This document shows, piece by piece, positions 21,819 through 30,792 of a stretch of DNA of 64,000 nucleotides. Position 1 is the first letter of the stretch, and each line of letters starts with the position of its first letter. The stretch comes from Durusdinium trenchii (lineage: Eukaryota; Sar; Dinophyceae; Suessiales; Symbiodiniaceae). The DNA is taken from the NCBI GenBank assembly GCA_963970005.1, contig CAXAMN010014136.1, positions 95,719 to 159,718 of the forward strand, in the 5' to 3' direction. The notes below the pieces were generated by a model. The model was not told where the DNA came from. It was given only the letters and a program-made list of their open reading frames with translations, and made no database searches. Position numbers and translations under genes: made by a program.

Positions 21819-24800
21819 TCAAGCCGCCCTGTGGTGTTTCACAGGTGGCGGGGTTTCACCATGTTCACGCTGTCGCGGCTGGACGCACTGCAAGATCTGC
21901 CTCAGCTGATCTCCGACCTGAGTAAACTGGTTGTCAACTTTTTCACTGAGGTGCTCATGCTTTTGCTCAAGGCGTCCAACCTGCTCTTCAAGCCGATCGA
22001 TGCGTTCATGGTGAATGTCTTTGGACACAACTGTTCGAGGCTGAGAGATCTCTTGTCCTCCAACTTGGGGACTCTTGGACATCTTGCCTTTCCCTTTCGA
22101 AGGTGGTTTGTAGGCAATTGGAGTGAGCAGTACCTCAAATGTTTTCTCATTGACCTGCACTGAGAATTTGGAAACCGTTGGTGGCTTCTCAAAGGACAGT
22201 GTCCAGGCGCAAACCCCCGCCCTCCGAAAGGACCTGGTTGGTATACACGGTGTCTTCGTTGCCTGATACACAGCTGACACGATGTCCTTGGCTAGGATCT
22301 CATAGGGCCAACCCAAGCTGTCCATATTGATCTTTGGGATCATCGCTTTGTTGATGGCGCAGATTCTGTCATCCTGTGGTAGCAGCAAATCACGGGCTGT
22401 AGCTAGTGCATCTGTAGCAAAGCGTGGTGCTAAGCCTCGTTTCGTCACTGCTATGCCACGGTAGCCAGTGATTGAGGCAGCTGCCTTGATCAGATCTGCC
22501 TTGCTGGTTCGATCGACTGGCCAGAATCTTGGAATGATAGATAGATCTGGTACTTGTGCTCCTTTAGGAACAAAGTCCCTCACAATAAGCTCGCCAGTTC
22601 CGCTGGCTGCCAGGAGCGGGGTTCGATGCGTCTGCTGCACCTTCAACAGGCATTGATGTACAACATCGTGCTTCTCCTTGGAATGCTCCTGAATGACTCG
22701 ATAGCCATAGATGGCCGCATGACCCCAAATTGGGTCAGAGCAAACTTCTTTGAGGTGGATCTTGAATTTGGCCAACGGATTGTCATAGAAGGCATTGAAA
22801 GTATCTTTGCTAGTCAGGCGAGCATCACATTCCAGGACAATCTCACTGACGGCAGCCAAAGTGAGAGTGATAGATGGTGTCGGCAGTTTGAATGTGACTT
22901 CTGGCGTGATGACCAACAGGTGTACTTGCCGCTTGTACTCCTGATTCATTGCTGGGTCAAAGACGATGACTTCGAAAGGGCCTGTCAAATTGGCCAATTT
23001 CCCCAGTGCATCCATTGGGTCAATCATTGGCAGCAATAGTGCACAGGGCTCCTTGGGCACGACCTCTTTGGCTTGCTGAAGATTACCTTTGGACACGAAG
23101 GCGATCCCACCCTTGTTGGTGGAAAGTTGCTGTTTTTGCACGAAAGGCACCGGGGTCTTGTTCTTGTCAACGAAAGGATGGTCAGACTGCAGCTGGAGAT
23201 CCTCCCATTTACTCTGTCGCAGTGTTTTCTGTTTGGTGGTCCACGGGTCGTCGAACTGCCACGGATCTGGGGTGGCCATCGCAGTATCCGGCGAGGCCGT
23301 CCCTTCCATTCCTCCAAGTGACAGTGCAGAGCATGGGTGGAGCAGTTGTTGCCCACCAACAACAAGGAAGAGCCTTCTCATGTTTTCAGCATAAGTCCGC
23401 AGCATAGGTGGAGCACGTGTGGCTCTCCAAGCTTGATTAGATTCTTCAAGGATTTGGTCAACGAGCTGCCTCTTTTGTTGTGGAATGTGAAAGGTGTCAG
23501 GCAGTGATACATCGACAACAATCCAACGGTGAAGCAATTCCCAACCACACATGCCCGGCCACGTTCGGCTAGTGTCCACAATGATGATTGGACGAAACCC
23601 AACAGGGACGATGAAGTCCTCCGCAAAACTTGCCCAGAACCGTTGGTCTCTCGGTGGCACTTGGAGGAAGACGACTCTACACGTGTGTTCTCTGGCATTG
23701 CAGATGACCTCAATGCCAATCCAGTGCCCTTCTCGGAGTGCAACGAATCGCTGTACATCCTCATATAGGGGCTTGACACTGGCTGCAATGATTGACAAAT
23801 CATGATGCAAAACCGGTGGACAGAAGGATTCGGGTAAAAAGAAGGCCATTGCAAATTCAATCTCATCATTGGAGGCCCACCCAGGGTGGGTTCTATAGAT
23901 ATTCAATCTCATGTCCAACCATTCATCAGCAACAAAGAAGATCTCATTGACGCTGTAGCGATATGGGGGCCTTCCCGTGGCACGAACGCCCAGATCTTCC
24001 GCTCGACTTGGTGCTTCCAGAATAGCAACCAGAAAAGCGTTCCTGCTTGCTCTGGCAAATTGGAGCATTCTGTCATCAACCTGTGAGTCTCTCCAAACCA
24101 GGTCAGCTTGGTCGATCACCTGCATGACATGATGATTGTTCTGAACACGTTGAAGTCGCTGAGTTGTTCGATGTGTTTGTGGGAGCAAAGGTGCTCCAGC
24201 CCGGGCATAGAAGCTTCTGAGTGTATACCACGGAGCTAGGTCCGAGTCTTCTGCAGTTCGAATCCAGCGAAAAGCCTTCGGCAACACTTGGACCCCCATG
24301 AAGTGGATGAGCTCAAGCACGGCTTGACGTTGTCTGTGCGTCAGTTGTTCTGGGGAGTGGTAAAGGACCCTCCATTGCCCTTCAAAGAACCTCACCTCGA
24401 CAAAGATCCAATCAAAGAGGACCAAAATTGGTACTACGAAGTGCTGGAAGCAGAGCAAAAGATCCGCAGGCTCAGGAGGGAATCGGAATTGCGCTTCATT
24501 GCTGATCCAGATGGCAGGAGGGCACCAGCAAACTGAAGGCATCAACATTTGCAGGAAATCGAAGTGGAAGACAATCTCGTCAATTGCAAGTGCTCCTGGT
24601 TCGAGGTTAAACTGAAGCATCCTTTCTGTAACTCGATCGCCAAGGATATTGCAGCTTGGGTGGTCAATGAGTCTGTCCATGCCACCAAACACAATGGATG
24701 ATGCATTCTGCACTCGCGCATCACACCAGAGTAGATCACCATTGATCAGCATCAGAGGTTGTTCTTGTCGGCAATGCACAAGATTGCGCTTGATAATCTG

Positions 24801-27194
24801 ACAGTTCTGCTGGAGTTCAATAGTGCATTGAGTCGGAGTAACTCCCCGCGGCACTTTGCTGATTTTGCACCACTTGAGGTCGGAACCACCCGCCAGCAAA
24901 ATCCACTTGTCATTGGAAAGAGGCTCATACTCACCCCGGATGGCGATGATAACTTGTGTTCCCAACATGACTCGACAGGCCTCACGATTGACTTGGAAGA
25001 AATGGACAGAGTCTCCTTGATGTCGAAAGGTTGGAATGCTGCCGATTCGGTCTAAGTTGGCCTTGCTGATCCATTCAGAAGACCCATCTTGCAGTAGGAA
25101 AAGTACTTTACCAACATGCAATGGGCTATCATCTTGGCAGAGGTGTTCAAGCACATGTAGAAATCCATTGCAGTGAGCATCAACAAGGTGGTCCAGCTCC
25201 GGATCAGCTTCATCAATGTTCCATGGTTGCGTAGGCGACACAATGGGGTCTTCCAGCATTCCATCTCTGTTCATACAGAAGACTCTCAGTGTTCCCAGAT
25301 CTGCAGTTCCGAGTCTTAGTCCAAAATCTCCATCTGACAACTCGTTCCATCCAATGCTGCTTGGTAAGTCTCGACCATCACGAACAAGCTTGAGCAATTC
25401 CGCATGATGTGACTCAAGCTGAAGTGCCATGAGTAGCTGGTCAATGATATTGATGTCATCTTGCATGTTGATTGGGATGAGTGCGGCATCATCACAAAAG
25501 CGAATCAAAGTGTGTCCAACGAGCCAAGGCTGCCAAGTCCCAATACTTGGGATAGCTTTAGTCGCAAAGTCAGCAATAGGCTGGAGTACATACATATCAC
25601 CACAGGTGCGGACAATTGCGTTCTGGGATGTCAGCCTATCTTCCCAGCACTGTCGGAGAAGCGTCAACTTGGACATTTGCTCATCAGAAACTCCTTCAAG
25701 GGCAAATAGGAAGGCCACTAGGGCATGCAACTGCGAAATGGCATTCCCCAACTGATGAAAGGCGCGACGAATATCAGTTGGTAACCCAATGCAATCCGAA
25801 GTACCAAAGAGCGAAACAAAAGCAAAAGGGTCAATAAACCGAAATTCATCTCCTTTGTGCAGCAACGTAGCAAAAATGCCCTTTTCCTCCACATGCTCAC
25901 GTTGTAGAAGATGTTGTGCAGTATAGGAAGCGCACAGAGTGGGCAAGTATTCACCTTGCTGTAACAACCTTGCAGAAAGCACTTGTGCAGCAGTTGCTAC
26001 CTCACCAACCCGGGCCCGCTTAGCAGGAGGTAGCAACTTCTTGTCTCCGTAGATCTCAATCAACTCACTCTGTAAAGTAAGGTCAGCGGACAAGGCTTTG
26101 GGCAAGGCAAAAAGATGCCGTGCATCGTCCCATGCCAGTCGTCGAGGAATGTTGCACATTATCTTCTCATATGACCTCTGACACTTCACGTCTGTTCGAG
26201 CCCATACTGCGAGCCACCGTGTCCTGTGGTTGCCAGTCAGTTGATGGATGGCTACATCTTGTGACCAAATCTTGACATACCCAGCTAATTGGAGTCCGGC
26301 TGAGAGAGCACGCCAATGAGGATGCGCCTCAATACCATCCGAACATTCAAAGAGTGCCAGTACAGGCCTGCAGCGAGCAACATGTAGAATTGCATCGAGA
26401 AAGAAGAACCCTTCTTCTGTTGCCAGCCCGGAATTCTTGCCACCTTTGCTCCAGCTAGGGCATGGAGGAGATAATGTCAGGACTAAGTTTGACCTGTTCG
26501 ATGAGGCACGAAGGATCGAAGGATCACTGATGTTTGCCAGGATTCCATTATACACGTCCGGGGGATTGTAGTTCACCTTGATTGGACAGCACCAGAACTC
26601 TTTGTTGTGATTATATGCCCACGTTTTCATGACTGCCGGGCACCAGTCTATTGAGGTGTGCGATGCAAAAGCCTGCCCGACATTGGCTTGTTGGAGCCAA
26701 CTCATCGATCTCAGCCAACCTTCGTAAGCACCTGAGAAGAGATGAGAAACGTTCCAGGCAAGGTTCAAATCAAGCATCGAAATGTTCCAAATCACCGCTT
26801 GCTCATCAGCAATCACCGTACCAACCACCGGTCGGTGAGACGGCTTCGTGAGGAGGCCAAGGAACATTCCAGGTGTAAAGTCAACCCGTGCATGGTCTGC
26901 CTGACAACAAACCTCAAATTGTTTCCAACCATCATTGGCCATCAAGTCGTCATTGAGGAGCATGGAGGTTCTGCGCACATGTACACTTTTGGGCGGACCA
27001 CAACGTACCTGCACAACCTCACCAAAGAGAACCCACTCAGCAAGCCCGTCATTGCATACACCGGTGGCAGCTATGGCCTTCAAAGCATCCTGGACCGAAA
27101 CCGCCAGGCTTGAAGGCAAGCTCGCAGTTGCCCAGTTCATCAACGCACCATCTGCTCGTAGCTCATGTGTTGATCCCATTTCCTTAGTATCCAT
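21819..27194 (-). CDS. LINE ORF1 with cytosine-C5 DNA methyltransferase domain
   Basis: An intact 1791-codon frame, very long for a LINE ORF1. Residues about 148-500 form a C5 methyltransferase: VSHLFSGAYEGW (149-160) is the SAM-binding motif I; HTSIDWCP (179-186) fits motif II; SPPCPSWSKGG (242-252) is motif IV with catalytic Cys245 (usually PPCQ, here PPCP); LFECSDGI (281-288) fits motif VI with its Glu; NHRTRWLAVW (322-331) fits motif VIII; FHQLGNAISQLHA (479-491) is motif X. The target-recognition region would lie between 335 and 460. Later, EGHWIGIEV (about 1155-1163) and PGMCGWELL (about 1213-1221) weakly recall a Cys-protease His/Cys pair. The C-terminus has a Lys/Gly-rich patch (PPSKGKGKMSK) and a coiled coil (RLEEQVGRLEQKHEHLSEKV), as in nucleic-acid-binding ORF1 proteins. 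ATG at 27194 follows about 118 nt of leader. It ends in TGA followed by CTA. Confidence 0.92.
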   Translation of the reverse strand: MDTKEMGSTHELRADGALMNWATASLPSSLAVSVQDALKAIAATGVCNDGLAEWVLFGEVVQVRCGPPKSVHVRRTSMLLNDDLMANDGWKQFEVCCQADHARVDFTPGMFLGLLTKPSHRPVVGTVIADEQAVIWNISMLDLNLAWNVSHLFSGAYEGWLRSMSWLQQANVGQAFASHTSIDWCPAVMKTWAYNHNKEFWCCPIKVNYNPPDVYNGILANISDPSILRASSNRSNLVLTLSPPCPSWSKGGKNSGLATEEGFFFLDAILHVARCRPVLALFECSDGIEAHPHWRALSAGLQLAGYVKIWSQDVAIHQLTGNHRTRWLAVWARTDVKCQRSYEKIMCNIPRRLAWDDARHLFALPKALSADLTLQSELIEIYGDKKLLPPAKRARVGEVATAAQVLSARLLQQGEYLPTLCASYTAQHLLQREHVEEKGIFATLLHKGDEFRFIDPFAFVSLFGTSDCIGLPTDIRRAFHQLGNAISQLHALVAFLFALEGVSDEQMSKLTLLRQCWEDRLTSQNAIVRTCGDMYVLQPIADFATKAIPSIGTWQPWLVGHTLIRFCDDAALIPINMQDDINIIDQLLMALQLESHHAELLKLVRDGRDLPSSIGWNELSDGDFGLRLGTADLGTLRVFCMNRDGMLEDPIVSPTQPWNIDEADPELDHLVDAHCNGFLHVLEHLCQDDSPLHVGKVLFLLQDGSSEWISKANLDRIGSIPTFRHQGDSVHFFQVNREACRVMLGTQVIIAIRGEYEPLSNDKWILLAGGSDLKWCKISKVPRGVTPTQCTIELQQNCQIIKRNLVHCRQEQPLMLINGDLLWCDARVQNASSIVFGGMDRLIDHPSCNILGDRVTERMLQFNLEPGALAIDEIVFHFDFLQMLMPSVCWCPPAIWISNEAQFRFPPEPADLLLCFQHFVVPILVLFDWIFVEVRFFEGQWRVLYHSPEQLTHRQRQAVLELIHFMGVQVLPKAFRWIRTAEDSDLAPWYTLRSFYARAGAPLLPQTHRTTQRLQRVQNNHHVMQVIDQADLVWRDSQVDDRMLQFARASRNAFLVAILEAPSRAEDLGVRATGRPPYRYSVNEIFFVADEWLDMRLNIYRTHPGWASNDEIEFAMAFFLPESFCPPVLHHDLSIIAASVKPLYEDVQRFVALREGHWIGIEVICNAREHTCRVVFLQVPPRDQRFWASFAEDFIVPVGFRPIIIVDTSRTWPGMCGWELLHRWIVVDVSLPDTFHIPQQKRQLVDQILEESNQAWRATRAPPMLRTYAENMRRLFLVVGGQQLLHPCSALSLGGMEGTASPDTAMATPDPWQFDDPWTTKQKTLRQSKWEDLQLQSDHPFVDKNKTPVPFVQKQQLSTNKGGIAFVSKGNLQQAKEVVPKEPCALLLPMIDPMDALGKLANLTGPFEVIVFDPAMNQEYKRQVHLLVITPEVTFKLPTPSITLTLAAVSEIVLECDARLTSKDTFNAFYDNPLAKFKIHLKEVCSDPIWGHAAIYGYRVIQEHSKEKHDVVHQCLLKVQQTHRTPLLAASGTGELIVRDFVPKGAQVPDLSIIPRFWPVDRTSKADLIKAAASITGYRGIAVTKRGLAPRFATDALATARDLLLPQDDRICAINKAMIPKINMDSLGWPYEILAKDIVSAVYQATKTPCIPTRSFRRAGVCAWTLSFEKPPTVSKFSVQVNEKTFEVLLTPIAYKPPSKGKGKMSKSPQVGGQEISQPRTVVSKDIHHERIDRLEEQVGRLEQKHEHLSEKVDNQFTQVGDQLRQILQCVQPRQREHGETPPPVKHHRAA

Positions 27195-27312
27195 GGCACT
27201 GCCCAGCTTGTGGAAGCGAGGCTCTGTGGACGCTGGACCCCTCCACGGCAGGAGGTGACCCAGCCCCGGCGCGTGCCGGCGCGTAAGCTGAGTGGGCTTG
27301 ATCCAAACAGCT

Positions 27313-27328
27313 GCGGGGGAGCTTCCTT
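27313..27328. repeat. Target-site duplication, LINE 5' side
   Basis: Exact second copy of 'gcgggggagcttcctt' (first at 16432-16447). The element's 5' end begins immediately inside it. An exact 16-mer match at both ends of a LINE, with poly(A) at the right place, is what target-primed insertion leaves. Confidence 0.85.
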
Positions 27329-27453
27329 GAAGAAGCGTGAGCTATCTTGCTTCCATGTGTTATCAGCTCAAGTAGCTAGTAGCCTCCTTCCTTACTTAAT
27401 TAAGCAGGCACCCACTTAATTGAGTAGGGGCGGGCTTAAAAAAGGAAAGCAAG

Positions 27454-28671
27454 AGGTCACTGTCCGTAGGTGTTTGATGTTCTTCTCGTCCGCGAACCAG
27501 CTCGAGGTGCAAGCCGCCCTGGCGCATTTGCGCGTTGAAGATGAAAGACGGCACCTGTGGCTTGGATTTTGGGAAGGGGAGGACGTAAACATGCGCAAAC
27601 TGTCAGTTCTTGTCAGTTCAGGTCGAGTGGTGTTGATTCAAGGGAGGTGAATCGGTGTGTTCATGGACTTTGCTTCGATCTCGGTCCAGCTGTCCGAGGG
27701 ACCGAGCGGTCCGGCTGTTGGGGGGACGGAGAGAGCTCCTGTGAGGTTTGGCGCTGCTTCCATCGGAGGTGCAGCCAGCATGGAGCTTGTCGTTGTGGTT
27801 GGAGTATGTGGCCCCGTGCTGGTCGATTGCGCAGATGGCGCCACTGTGCTTAGTGCAGAAAGACAATGCCAGCCCCAAAGGCCAGACAAGAATCTGTATA
27901 TATATACACACACATATATATATATGTCTGCCATGCTGTCGTTATTCAAAAGAAGCGCTCACCTGAAGGTGATAGACATCAAGCGCCACCCACCCATGGG
28001 AAGTGTGAATGACTGATGACTGATGATATGTGGACACCAGCAACAATGGTCTCGGTTTCTCCAAGAAGACTCGGGAGACATCAACAAGGTCAAAAAACAC
28101 TCCAGTCGGAACATATCCGACAGAACATGGCCCCAGTCGGAGTCCTAGGAGGCAGGCGACTCTTGAAGGAGGCCACAGTATGGGTGATCACCCCAGCGGG
28201 GCCTGGATTCTGCACCAATTTGTTACACATGGGCATTCGCACTCGTTCAGACTGTCAGATGGTTTTCACTTGGAAGACGCTACACAAAAGCACATGGATG
28301 GACGGACTGCAGCAGGTATACTGGCAAAAATAGTTCATCCGTTGTTTCTTGCCTGGAAAGGAAAGCATCCCCAAGTCTCAAAAGGGCTATAAAATCATGC
28401 CCCGTTGTCTGATGATTCCTTGTTGAAAGATCCCAACATGGCCGGGTTAAGAATCACCAAGACCATGTGTTGAAGCTAAAGCCATGCGTTGATCCCGGAG
28501 AATTCCCAACTCTGAACTCTCCATTCCGCCCGACGTCTTGGCCAGGTAGTGCCCGACGTCTTTGTGCGATGTCTCCAGCAGTTGCAGGAGGGTGCAGAAG
28601 AAAGTGAAGCGGCCAAGCCAGGCGGGCACGAGCCTGCGGTGCTTTTTGCAGCTTGCTTCCGAGCCACCTGA
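27454..28671 (+). CDS. Multi-exon unknown protein, exons after the LINE
   Basis: Two candidate exons. The first is 27454-27584: after an AG acceptor it takes the single base left over from exon 16028-16064 and reads EVTVRRCLMFFSSANQLEV, then HLRVEDERRHLWLGFWEGED, to a GT donor in phase 0. The second starts at 28546 after AG|G in phase 0 and reads VVPDVFVRCLQQLQEGAEES, then a Gly/Pro stretch and AVLFAACFRAT, before TGA at 28670-28672. It may instead splice earlier at a GC donor. If the first join is right, the intron is 11.4 kb and contains the whole LINE. Product unrecognised; helical and charged. Confidence 0.45.
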
Positions 28672-29826
28672 AAGCCCGAAAGCCCCTTCTGTTTGGAGGA
28701 CGCATCACGAAACGAAGACTTGATTATACTTGATTGCCGCTTTTTTTTTTGGGGGGGGGGTGGATGAAAATCAGGGAAGTAAATAGATGGCGCACCCAGT
28801 GACCCAGTTCGAGAATGACCCAGTGGACATCCGCGGACTCAGAAGAAGAGCAGACGCAGCAGTTTCCTCGTGGGCACGGAATGGATGAGCAGCACGCAGA
28901 AACAAAGAATCTTAGAGAATCAAGCAACTCTGGAAGAACCTCGACACATATCATATGACTCATGCCACTCATGTCTCAATCTCAGAGGGTGAGCCATATT
29001 GTTCCAGCTTCTTTCTTTTTGAGTCATATTCATCAGGCCCAGTGAAGCGCCCCTCGTCTGCACGTCCATCAGGCGGGGTGAGAAGACGAAACGCACTATA
29101 TACTTAGAATTAATGCCGCGGCAGAGGCATTGCATCCATCGTGTTGATGGTCTGCAAGGTGTGCGCGGACCCACGGTTTTATGTGGTCCTTACGCAGAAG
29201 ATGTGGACAAGTGGACAATGCTTGGTGCTCCAATCCCAAGTTTTGGCAGCGCCCCGTCACATGATAGTTTGTCAAAGAGTCAACAGGAGGCTGGGTTTGC
29301 GGGGGTACACCGAACTAACAGATGGAAGTGGTTGGCATGGCCCCGTAAAGAAACAAAGCGGGTTTATCTACTTCATGCTAGTTCCGGGGAGTATCTCCTT
29401 CCACAGCACCGCACTTGTTCTTTCCGGCAGATCACCACTGTGCGTGGCTCAGGTGGGCAGATGGCCTCAGCCCCTACACCGCCGGCACCGCTGGTGGTGC
29501 AGGACGGGATTTGCGTGAAGTGGAGATGCATCACGAAGCAGATGATGTGGAGAGGAATCACATTTGTATCTCCTGTGAAGATCGCTTGAGAAGGCTGAGT
29601 CTAGAGGCTGGGCCGATTTTCCCCCGTCTTCGTTTTCTAATTTAGGGTCTCAACGGCCGTGCTGGAGACATCACGGTCAAATCACGGTGAACCACGGGAA
29701 GTGTTACTGTAACTAGTCTCTACATGTGTATATATATAATATTATATATATATGTGTGTGTGTATATATATATATATACACATTTTTTCACATACACATA
29801 CATACACAGATACATATACAATAATT
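28672..29826. other. No supported gene
   Basis: A T/G homopolymer junction lies at 28741-28761 (T10 then G10). The open frames at 29113-29645 on + overlap each other without a clear coding choice. A TA/TG tract lies at 29727-29782. I see no domain. Confidence 0.4.
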
Positions 29827-29848
29827 ACCGTTGGAGCTTTGGCTCAAG
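29827..29848 (+). other. Degenerate spliced-leader relic (17 of 22 bases)
   Basis: Aligned without gaps to the 22-nt dinoflagellate spliced leader, 17 positions agree: the variable first base, CCGT at the 5' end, one internal G, and TTTGGCTCAAG at the 3' end. The five mismatches are all in the middle. It reads as a full-length but decayed leader at the head of a reinserted mRNA. The downstream 'aactgccccacc...' sequence gives no product I recognise. Confidence 0.45.
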
Positions 29849-30287
29849 AACTGCCCCACCTTTGACGACCAAGGGGTTCATCCATCCAGCGTTTGAACTC
29901 TAAGCCTGATCCTTGATACCCTTCCTTGCAACATCTTATATGTGCACTACACGTCACCAGACCCTCAGTTAGCAAGACCCAGCACCATCATCTCATGACC
30001 TGCGTGTGCGCCACCGCGCGTCCGGCTCACGCATCGCATGAGCTTCCAGTTGTTTTCGTTTCCTCCTCCGGCCGAGAAAAAGGCACACATATATGACAAA
30101 AACCAGTTTGGGAATGAGAGCTGTTGCGCCTCACCTACAAAGGGCCTGGGTGGGTTCCCACGGACAGTCCACTCTGTCTATCTCCTTTCTGAACCAGGTG
30201 GGTTGAAAACGGTGAAGCCCACCTCTTTGGACTGCATGAAGCCCGTGCTTTTTTGTGGATGGGCTGGACCCCCCATTTGGGCGCCAG

Positions 30288-30420
30288 GAGCCTTGGGTGG
30301 CGGAGCCAGTGGCATTTCGCGCACGGCCGGTCGCCGCTCGGCGGTTGGAGTTCTGCCGATGTGAATTGGTTCCTGACTCGGAATTGGTCGAGAGTTGGTT
30401 GAACATCCAGTTCTCGGGAG
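30288..30420 (+). CDS. Candidate exon, unknown protein
   Basis: After AG|G in phase 0 the frame reads EPWVAEPVAFRARPVAARR, then LEFCRCELVPDSELVESW. The donor could not be fixed (possible GT within the SELVES codons, or further on). It lies between exons of the unknown gene and would be compatible with phase 0 at its start. Weak evidence. Confidence 0.3.
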
Positions 30421-30663
30421 CGATGTCTGAGGAAGGCCGAGATGGCTTTATCCCCAGGACCAGGCACGGTCAGCCCTACTTTACTGCTTGTTGGGCGGTT
30501 TGGATTGCTGCGCGGTGGCCGGGACATGAATGCGTCCCGTTCTGGAACTCTTCCACCATCATAAGGCACATTTTAGCCAATCCCTGGTTCAGTGCACTGA
30601 TCACTGGATCCATTCATGGCGGCAACTGTTGAGATGTTGCCCTAAGCCCTGCTCTACTTCCAG

Positions 30664-30792
30664 GCTGGCGGCGTCCTCCAGCCCCGCCCGAACTGCATCG
30701 GTGCCGGTGCGGGCAAGTGCCTCCAGCCAACCCCCAAGTGGCCTGGGGAAGAATGGCGCATGTCCAAGCTTTGCAAACATGGACAAAACTTG
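30664..30792 (+). CDS. Candidate Ser/Ala/Pro-rich exon
   Basis: Between a pyrimidine-tract AG|G acceptor and a GT donor (ACTTG|GTAGG), one frame reads LAASSSPARTASVPVRASAS and then QPPSGLGKNGACPSFANMDK. It would be a disordered linker. A second frame over the same bases is also open, so the frame is uncertain. Confidence 0.3.

Larger units (their letters stand above)
16448..27312 (-). mobile_element. Full-length LINE retrotransposon with C5 methyltransferase
   Basis: A 10.9-kb non-LTR element on the minus strand. Its boundaries come from an exact 16-bp duplication on both sides and an A-run (T-run at 16448-16454 on +) at the 3' end. Order in the element's sense: about 118 nt of 5' leader, ORF1 (27194-21819), a TGA followed by CTAAAC and ATG, then ORF2 (21812-16642) split over several frames, about 190 nt of 3' UTR and poly(A). 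ORF2 has APE-type endonuclease, reverse transcriptase, a CCHC finger and RNase H, the arrangement of RNase H-bearing LINE clades. The unusual part is a complete DNA cytosine methyltransferase domain in ORF1. The element is antisense to the surrounding host exons (16028-16064 and 27454-27584), so it appears to be intronic. Single-base frame changes in ORF2 suggest a decaying copy or assembly errors. Confidence 0.93.
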
